The notes under the pieces are model-generated. The model saw nothing but the letters and a program-made list of their open reading frames with translations, was not told the origin of the DNA and did not search any database. This document shows positions 7,163-11,356 of a stretch of 11,356 bases of DNA, piece by piece. Location: positions 1 to 11,356 of the forward strand of contig DATIPA010000156.1 in NCBI GenBank assembly GCA_035472475.1. The letters run 5' to 3'. The stretch is from JAFAXD01 sp035472475. GTDB lineage: Bacteria; Pseudomonadota; Alphaproteobacteria; Rhizobiales; Xanthobacteraceae. Positions within the stretch are counted from its first letter, which is position 1. Every line of letters begins with the position of its first letter. The translations under genes and the position numbers were made by a program.

Positions 7163-7345
7163 GCGGCGCCCCCAAAGTCATGGCCCCGACGGAGGCCGCC
7201 GCTGCCTGGAGGGCCCCTGTTCCCGTTTGACGGGACGATTGACCAGTTCAGCCGGTGCCTGTGTGCCCTGCCCAGAGGCCCAACCCAAAACGCAGGCTGG
7301 CCGTAGGGTGATACCAAAACCTAGTACCGGCGGTTGCAAGCTACC

Positions 7346-7361
7346 TGTGATCAGGATCACA
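7346..7361. promoter_or_regulatory. CRP/FNR-family-type palindromic operator
   Basis: TGTGATCAGGATCACA is a perfect 7-bp inverted repeat with a 2-nt centre and matches the TGTGA-N6-TCACA consensus of CRP-family sites at all ten conserved positions. It lies in non-coding DNA about 185 bp upstream of the SARP regulator start. A plus-strand GATAAT follows at 7371. Which transcript it controls is not decided by the sequence. Confidence 0.55.
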
Positions 7362-7429
7362 CCGTGCCGTGATAATTTCGCGAAGAAGCCCGCGACTACA
7401 ACCACGCACGCCATGTCGCCAGTCCGCGA

Positions 7430-7745
7430 GTGAGGCCCTGCGCCCCCAAGCCGCTCGCGGTCGGTAATGGATATCGTCGCGCAGGACGCTACTTCTTCCT
7501 TGCCGGATCCTTCACGCGCCACTTTGAGCTTGAGCGGCAACCGCGCGTCGCGCAGCGGCATGCACTGGCTGATCGCTTGGCGCGGCTTGAGGATGCCGGC
7601 GGCGCGCACCTCGCTCTCATCCGCTGCACCCGGACGAACGGAGCTTCGCCGACCAGATTGCGCAGAAACTCGATCGCCTCGGCTTTGCCGAGTTGTTCTT
7701 GCTGTGCGGGGCGATGGCGTCGTGGGCGATGACCGCGCCGGCCGC
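7430..7745 (-). pseudogene. Possible frameshifted remnant of an unidentified gene
   Basis: On the minus strand three successive frames each look coding and have very high third-position GC. The first (about 7739-7690) reads GAVIAHDAIAPHSKN, the second (about 7690-7620) reads KAEAIEFLRNLVGEAPFVRV, and the third (about 7622-7440) reads DESEVRAAGILKPRQAISQ and continues into LPLKLKVAREGSGKEEVA. Each switch would be explained by loss of one base (or gain of two). The pieces are acidic/basic mixed and protein-like, unlike the Ser/Arg/Ala-rich readings of the other frames. No start, RBS or named family could be recognised. Alternatives are a shadow of compositional bias or sequencing errors in a real gene. 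It lies between the CRP-like site and the second riboswitch promoter. Confidence 0.33.
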
Positions 7746-7746
7746 G

Positions 7747-7774
7747 TTGCGCTCTTGCGCCCAGCCTCTATAGT
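7747..7774 (+). promoter_or_regulatory. Sigma-70-type promoter of the riboswitch 2 operon
   Basis: TATAGT (7769-7774, 5 of 6 to the -10 consensus) preceded at 16 nt by TTGCGC (7747-7752, weak -35). The predicted start, about 7781, coincides with the first base of the riboswitch P1 stem, the same geometry as in the first operon. Confidence 0.6.
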
Positions 7775-7780
7775 CGCACT

Positions 7781-7933
7781 GTCGTCGGCTAAGGGAACGC
7801 GGTGCGTGCTTGCACAAAACCGCGGCTGCCCCCGCAACTGTAGGCGGCGAGCCTTTCTCGATGGACCACTGGAGGACACTCCGGGAAGGTCGAGGCGGGC
7901 GCTGAGCCGCAAGCCAGGAGACCTGCCGGCGAC
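7781..7933 (+). promoter_or_regulatory. Cobalamin (AdoCbl) riboswitch 2, upstream of hupE-cobU-cobO-cobQ
   Basis: Plus-strand cobalamin riboswitch. P1 pairs GTCGTCGG (7781-7788) with CCGGCGAC (7926-7933), with one G-U. It contains AAGGGAACGCGGTGCG, GCTGCCCCCGCAACTGTA (7825-7842), CCACTGG (7865-7871), CCGGGAAGG (7881-7889), and the B12 box GCCAGGAGACCTGCC (7913-7927). The 5' half is shorter than usual: only a few bases separate P1 from AGGGAA, and no GGTCTC partner for GAGACC (P2) is seen. It should repress cobalt uptake and late B12 genes when adenosylcobalamin is high. Confidence 0.95.
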
Positions 7934-7946
7934 GCACCTCGTCCCG

Positions 7947-7963
7947 GCCCTCGGGTGGAGGGC
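7947..7963 (+). promoter_or_regulatory. SD-sequestering hairpin of riboswitch 2
   Basis: GCCCTC (7947-7952) and GAGGGC (7958-7963) form a perfect 6-bp hairpin with a GGGTG loop. The 3' arm contains most of the GGAGGG ribosome site in front of hupE. It begins 13 nt after the riboswitch ends, so it is well placed as a translational off-switch. Pairing was read by eye. Confidence 0.55.
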
Positions 7964-7965
7964 AT

Positions 7966-8589
7966 ATGGAGAATGACATGACCGTTCGCTTTTCCCGCGC
8001 CGCAATTCTCTCGGTTCCGCTTTCGCTGACCGCGTTTCCCGCGTTCGCGCATCACATGATGGGCGGCCGGACGCCGTCGACCTTCATGGAAGGGCTTCTG
8101 TCCGGTCTTGGTCACCCGGTGATCGGCCTCGACCATCTGGCGTTTCTGATCGCGATCGGCGTGGCGGTCGGGGTCTTTGGCCTGAACTTGTTGCTGCCCG
8201 TCGCTTTCATCGCCGCGATGGCGCTCGGCGTCTTGCTGCACGTCAACGGCGCTGGGCTTCCAGCGGCTGAACTCGTGGTCGCCGCCTCGGTGCTGCTGGC
8301 CGGCGGTCTGCTTGCCTGGGGACGCCCGCTGCCGGTCGCCGCGTGGGGAGCGCTGTTTGCGATCGCCGGATTGTTTCACGGCTATTCGCTCGGCGAGTCG
8401 ATCTACGGCGCGGACCGCTCGGCGCTTGGCGCCTATCTGCTCGGCCTCGTCGTCATCCAGAGCGTGCTCACGGTCGGCGTTGCACTCCTGGTGCGGCACT
8501 ACGGCGCCCGCCTGACAAGCGTTGCACCGCGTATCGCCGGCGCCCTGATCCTGGCGGTTGGCGTGGTGGTTCTGGCCGGCAATTTATGA
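7966..8589 (+). CDS. hupE: HupE/UreJ-family cobalt (nickel) permease
   Basis: Inner-membrane permease of 207 residues that probably imports Co(II) for corrin synthesis; the riboswitch indicates cobalt rather than nickel. A cleavable signal peptide (RAAILSVPLSLTAFPAFA) is followed by a mature start HHMMGG. The hallmark HPVIGLDH lies at residues 50-57 and a second conserved region, FHGYSLGESIYGAD, near the middle of the C-terminal half; about six hydrophobic segments follow the signal. Length is normal. The ATG at 7966 is 4 nt after GGAGG; a second ATG at 7978 with its own GGAGA 5 nt upstream would give 203 residues (MTVRFSR) and is equally plausible. First gene of the operon; cobU begins 16 nt after the stop. 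The family also includes hydrogenase and urease nickel transporters, but no such genes are near. Confidence 0.92.
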   Translation: MENDMTVRFSRAAILSVPLSLTAFPAFAHHMMGGRTPSTFMEGLLSGLGHPVIGLDHLAFLIAIGVAVGVFGLNLLLPVAFIAAMALGVLLHVNGAGLPAAELVVAASVLLAGGLLAWGRPLPVAAWGALFAIAGLFHGYSLGESIYGADRSALGAYLLGLVVIQSVLTVGVALLVRHYGARLTSVAPRIAGALILAVGVVVLAGNL

Positions 8590-8605
8590 CCGGCGGCTGA
8601 CCCGC

Positions 8606-9142
8606 ATGGCCGACGCGGGAGCCGGCAGCAGCCGGCTCACGCTCGTCACCGGGGGCGCCCGATCCGGCAAAAGCCGATATGCGGAGAGCCTGATCGCGGC
8701 GTTGCCGCCGCCTTGGATCTATGTCGCAACGGCGGAAGCCGGTGATGCCGAGATGGCGGCCCGGATCGCAGCGCATCGGGCGCGGCGGTCGACCCAGTGG
8801 AAAATTATTGAGGCACCGCACGCTCTTGCTGGCGTTTTCTCGCAGATTCCTGCAGATGCGGCGGTCTTGGTCGATTGCCTCACACTTTGGTTGAGCAATC
8901 GCTGCTTGGCAGGTGCGGACATTGACGCGGAGGTCGGGAAGCTCGCGAACGCGCTCGCGCGTCATGCCGGGCCGGTGGTGTTGGTCACCAATGAGGTCGG
9001 CTCCGGCATCGTGCCCGACAACGCGCTTGCCAGACGGTTTCGCGACCAGCAAGGCCGGCTCAACCAGCGTGTCGCCGCGTTGGCCGATCGCGTTGTTCTG
9101 GTGGTGGCAGGACTGCCGCTGATCCTGAAAGGAAGCGCATGA
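8606..9142 (+). CDS. cobU: Bifunctional adenosylcobinamide kinase / adenosylcobinamide-phosphate guanylyltransferase
   Basis: CobU (CobP in Pseudomonas denitrificans numbering), 178 residues, cytoplasmic. It phosphorylates adenosylcobinamide and then transfers GMP from GTP to give GDP-cobinamide for nucleotide-loop assembly. Visible motifs are Walker A GGARSGKS at residues 16-23, the guanylylated-His region AAHRARR with H57, DCLTLWLSN at 90-98, and TNEVGSGIVP at 128-137. All are diagnostic, and the length is typical. The ATG at 8606 places the N-terminus just before the LTLVTGGARSGKS strand as in homologues; a TTG at 8558 would overlap hupE and is rejected. It follows hupE by 16 nt and overlaps cobO by 4 nt (ATGA), so it is co-transcribed and probably translationally coupled to cobO. 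No missing residues are evident. Confidence 0.96.
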   Translation: MADAGAGSSRLTLVTGGARSGKSRYAESLIAALPPPWIYVATAEAGDAEMAARIAAHRARRSTQWKIIEAPHALAGVFSQIPADAAVLVDCLTLWLSNRCLAGADIDAEVGKLANALARHAGPVVLVTNEVGSGIVPDNALARRFRDQQGRLNQRVAALADRVVLVVAGLPLILKGSA

Positions 9143-9756
9143 GCAAGACCATCGATGAGGGCGAAGCGCAGCGCCATCGCGCCAAGATGGAAAAGCGCAA
9201 GGCCGTGCAGGACGCGGAGGTCGCCGAGAAGACGATCGAGAAAGGCCTGCTCATCGTCCACACCGGTTCCGGCAAGGGCAAGTCGACGGCGGCATTCGGG
9301 CTCGCGCTACGCATGCTTGGCCGCGGCAAGCGGGTCGGCGTCGTGCAGTTCGTCAAAGGCGCCTGGCACACGGCCGAGCGCGATGCGCTCGCGACCTTCG
9401 GCGACCAGGTTGTGTGGCACACCATGGGCGAGGGCTTCACCTGGGAAACCCAGGATCTGCAACGTGACATCGCGGCCGCCGAGCGCGCCTGGGCAAAATC
9501 GCAAGAGCTTATGGCCGACCCGAGCTTTGGGCTTGTCATCCTCGATGAGCTCAACATCGCGCTGCGCTACGGCTACCTCAACCTGGCCGCCGTCGTCGCG
9601 GCGTTGACCAGCCGGCGGCCCGACCTGCACGTCGTCGTTACCGGCCGCAACGCCAAGCCCGAGCTGATCGCTGCCGCCGATCTCGTCACCGAGATGACGC
9701 TGGTGAAGCACCACTTTGCCGCCGGCGTGAAGGCCCAGGCGGGTATTGAGTTTTAG
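9139..9756 (+). CDS. cobO: Cob(I)yrinic acid a,c-diamide adenosyltransferase
   Basis: CobO/CobA/BtuR-type corrinoid adenosyltransferase of 205 residues; transfers the adenosyl group of ATP to the Co(I) corrin to form the Co-C bond. The P-loop GSGKGKST is at residues 43-50 (preceded by LLIVHT), VVQFVKGAW at 68-76, GEGFTWETQD at 97-106, and DELN at 136-139; all match the family. The charged N-terminal helix (about residues 5-35) is the part that caps the active site in BtuR. Length is typical. The start ATG overlaps the cobU stop by 4 nt, and cobQ begins 2 nt after its stop, so it lies in the middle of the operon. In this pathway it acts before CobQ, which matches the gene order. This type is unrelated to PduO and EutT adenosyltransferases. 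Confidence 0.97.
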   Translation: MSKTIDEGEAQRHRAKMEKRKAVQDAEVAEKTIEKGLLIVHTGSGKGKSTAAFGLALRMLGRGKRVGVVQFVKGAWHTAERDALATFGDQVVWHTMGEGFTWETQDLQRDIAAAERAWAKSQELMADPSFGLVILDELNIALRYGYLNLAAVVAALTSRRPDLHVVVTGRNAKPELIAAADLVTEMTLVKHHFAAGVKAQAGIEF

Positions 9757-9758
9757 TT

Positions 9759-11219
9759 GTGCCTGCCCGCGCCCTCATGTTCCAAGGCACGGGCTCCGAC
9801 GTGGGCAAGTCGCTGATCGTCGCCGGGTTGGCGCGGGCGTTCGCCAATCGCGGCCTTACCGTGCGACCATTCAAGCCGCAGAACATGTCGAACAATGCGG
9901 CGGTCACCGTCGATGGCGGCGAAATCGGCCGTGCGCAGGCGCTGCAGGCCCGCGCGGCCCGTACGCAGGCCAGCGTGCATATGAACCCAGTTCTGCTCAA
10001 GCCGCAGAGCGAAACTGGATCGCAGGTCGTGGTGCAGGGGCGCGTCTACGCAACCGCGAAGGCCGCAGCCTATCAGGAGATGAAGCCCGACCTGATGCGG
10101 TTCGTGCAGGAGAGTTTTGCGCGTCTCAAGAACGAGGCCGATCTTGTCCTGGTCGAAGGGGCGGGCAGCGCGTCGGAAATAAACCTGCGCCGCAACGACA
10201 TCGCCAACATGGGGTTCGCGCGCGCGGCTGCGGTTCCGGTGGTGCTGATCGGCGATATCGATCGCGGCGGGGTGATCGCAAGCCTGGTCGGAACCAGGGC
10301 GGTGATCGACCCCGAGGATGCGGCGTTGATCCGCGGCTTTCTGGTCAACAAGTTCCGCGGTGATCCCGCATTGTTTGCCGACGGTATGGGCGAGATCGCT
10401 CGCGCGACCGGTTGGCAGGCGCTCGGCCTCGTCCCATTCTTTCCCGATGCGCGGCTGCTGCCGGCCGAGGACGCGCTGGCGCTTGATGCGCCGCGCAGCG
10501 TAAATCCGGGGGCGCATGCGTGCATCGCTGTCCCGGTGCTGCCGCACATCGCCAATTTCGATGATCTCGATCCGCTGGATGCCGAGCCGGCGCTCGATGT
10601 CGTACGCGTGCGGCCGGGCCGCGCGCTGCCGGGTGACGCCGATCTCATCATTCTGCCGGGCTCGAAGGCGACGATCGCCGACCTTGCGGCGCTGCGTGCC
10701 GCCGGGTTCGACGTCGACATTGCCGCGCACGTGCGTCGCGGCGGCAAGGTGCTCGGATTGTGCGGTGGCTATCAGCTGCTCGGCCGCACGGTGAGTGATC
10801 CGGACGGGATCGAGGGGGCGCGCACAAGCGTCGCCGGTCTTGGCCTGCTCGACGTTGCGACGACCCTCTCGGCGTCCAAGAAGCTCGAGCCGGCGCACGG
10901 AGAGACCCACGATGGCGCGCCGTTCTCCGGCTATGAGATGCATATGGGAGTCACTACGGGCGCCGATTGTGCGCGGCCGTTCGCGAAGCTCGCGGACGGG
11001 TCGCCGGAGGGCGCGATGTCGGCCGACGGCCGCATCGTCGGTACCTATATCCACGGCCTGTTTGCCGATGATCGCCAGCGCGCCGCCTGGCTGGCGCGCC
11101 TCGACGCCGGCCCCGCGACGATCGTCTACGAGCATCTAGTCGACGACGTGCTTGAGCGGCTGGCGGCGCACCTCGCCGCGCATATCGATCTCGATCGTCT
11201 GCTCAGGTTGTCGCGATGA
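9759..11219 (+). CDS. cobQ: Cobyric acid synthase (glutamine-hydrolysing)
   Basis: CobQ of 486 residues; ATP- and glutamine-dependent amidation of carboxylates b, d, e and g of adenosylcobyrinic acid a,c-diamide to give adenosylcobyric acid. The N-terminal dethiobiotin-synthetase-like domain has FQGTGSDVGKS (P-loop GTGSDVGKS at residues 10-18), KPQNMSNN at 39-46, LVEGAGSASEINL and GDIDRGG. The C-terminal class I glutamine amidotransferase domain has the nucleophile Cys335 in LGLCGGYQLLG and His432 in GTYIHGLF, with FSGYEMHMG between. The GTG start at 9759 gives MPARALMFQGTGSDVGKS, matching homologues; the only in-frame ATG nearby would delete part of the first strand. It follows cobO by 2 nt and is the last gene of the operon. 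Its 3' end overlaps the convergent cobD gene by 17 bp. Confidence 0.97.
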   Translation: MPARALMFQGTGSDVGKSLIVAGLARAFANRGLTVRPFKPQNMSNNAAVTVDGGEIGRAQALQARAARTQASVHMNPVLLKPQSETGSQVVVQGRVYATAKAAAYQEMKPDLMRFVQESFARLKNEADLVLVEGAGSASEINLRRNDIANMGFARAAAVPVVLIGDIDRGGVIASLVGTRAVIDPEDAALIRGFLVNKFRGDPALFADGMGEIARATGWQALGLVPFFPDARLLPAEDALALDAPRSVNPGAHACIAVPVLPHIANFDDLDPLDAEPALDVVRVRPGRALPGDADLIILPGSKATIADLAALRAAGFDVDIAAHVRRGGKVLGLCGGYQLLGRTVSDPDGIEGARTSVAGLGLLDVATTLSASKKLEPAHGETHDGAPFSGYEMHMGVTTGADCARPFAKLADGSPEGAMSADGRIVGTYIHGLFADDRQRAAWLARLDAGPATIVYEHLVDDVLERLAAHLAAHIDLDRLLRLSR

Positions 11220-11356
11220 CGAGGATTGCAACAAAGCCCGCAAGGGCGATCAGCAGCGCATCGGCGCTCCGATAGAGCGCGAGCGCCGCGCGGATGTCGG
11301 CTGCGGTTGCGTCCCGCTGGCCGTCGCCCATCATGGCGTCATCGACGGTGACACCG
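11203..11356 (-). CDS. cobD: Adenosylcobinamide-phosphate synthase CobD/CbiB, C-terminal fragment (runs off right edge)
   Basis: Only the last 50 residues are in the window. The minus-strand frame is open from the right edge to a TGA at 11205-11203 and reads GVTVDDAMMGDGQRDATAAD, then IRAALALYRSADALL and a hydrophobic tail ending in ILVIATT. The GxxV...MGxGxRxATxADIRxALxLYRxAxxL pattern followed by a final membrane helix is typical of the CobD/CbiB C-terminus. This inner-membrane enzyme joins aminopropanol (or its phosphate) to adenosylcobyric acid, the step right after CobQ. It is convergent with cobQ, with a 17-bp overlap. The start and RBS are outside the window. Confidence 0.85.
   Translation of the reverse strand, partial: GVTVDDAMMGDGQRDATAADIRAALALYRSADALLIALAGFVAILVIATT

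Noticed and set aside
7178..8005. Minus-strand open frame of 275 codons as one intact gene
   Set aside because: It would read antisense through riboswitch 2 and the start of hupE. Only the part near 7440-7620 looks coding; it is treated as part of a possible pseudogene instead.
8558..8605. Upstream TTG start for cobU
   Set aside because: It would overlap hupE by 32 bp and add residues not found in CobU; the ATG at 8606 fits the family.
9753..11135. Long minus-strand open frame (460 codons)
   Set aside because: It is antisense to cobQ, which has all its catalytic motifs. The antisense product is Arg/His/Ala-rich and matches no family.
1..11356. CRISPR arrays, tRNA or rRNA genes, insertion sequences
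   Set aside because: No regularly spaced repeats, clover-leaf pattern, rRNA signature, transposase motif or terminal inverted repeats were seen on either strand.

Overview
The window is GC-rich chromosomal DNA, almost certainly from an alphaproteobacterium of the Hyphomicrobiales (Bradyrhizobium/Rhodopseudomonas-like). The evidence for this is codon use, the aerobic (CobN-type) cobalamin pathway, the DUF1636-cobW-cobN gene order, and a cobQ/cobD convergent pair. It is mainly a vitamin B12 (adenosylcobalamin) locus built of two operons, each headed by its own cobalamin riboswitch. The assignment to a group is inference; no marker gene is present.

Left block (1-3302, minus strand). A strong promoter (TTGACA, 17-nt spacer, TTTAGT) starts a transcript almost exactly at the P1 stem of a cobalamin riboswitch. 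Then come a small Cys-rich DUF1636 protein, the cobalt-binding GTPase CobW, and the large cobaltochelatase subunit CobN, which runs off the left edge. DUF1636 and cobW overlap by 4 nt; cobW and cobN are 3 nt apart. The DUF1636 ribosome binding site can pair with an upstream segment, which suggests translational control.

Middle block (3366-7780). It holds a HAD-family phosphatase (plus strand), a secreted NlpC/P60-type cysteine peptidase-like protein (minus strand), and a stand-alone SARP/BTAD-type transcriptional regulator (minus strand). None has an obvious B12 role. Between the NlpC/P60 gene and the regulator lies about 430 bp of non-coding DNA with several hairpins. Upstream of the regulator lie a perfect CRP/FNR-type palindrome (TGTGA-N6-TCACA) and a stretch that looks like a frameshifted, decayed minus-strand gene.

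Right block (7747-11356). A second promoter and cobalamin riboswitch (plus strand) lead into hupE (cobalt/nickel permease), cobU/cobP (adenosylcobinamide kinase/guanylyltransferase), cobO (corrinoid adenosyltransferase) and cobQ (cobyric acid synthase). All four are tightly packed. The 3' end of cobD lies on the opposite strand and overlaps the end of cobQ.

Together the two riboswitch operons cover cobalt uptake (HupE), cobalt handling and insertion (DUF1636, CobW, CobN), corrin adenosylation (CobO), side-chain amidation (CobQ), aminopropanol attachment (CobD) and nucleotide-loop activation (CobU). End-product repression by adenosylcobalamin would shut off cobalt entry and late synthesis at once. 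No wholly new system is evident. The most interesting items are the two SD-sequestering expression platforms, the CRP-like site, the decayed gene and the uncharacterised middle genes.
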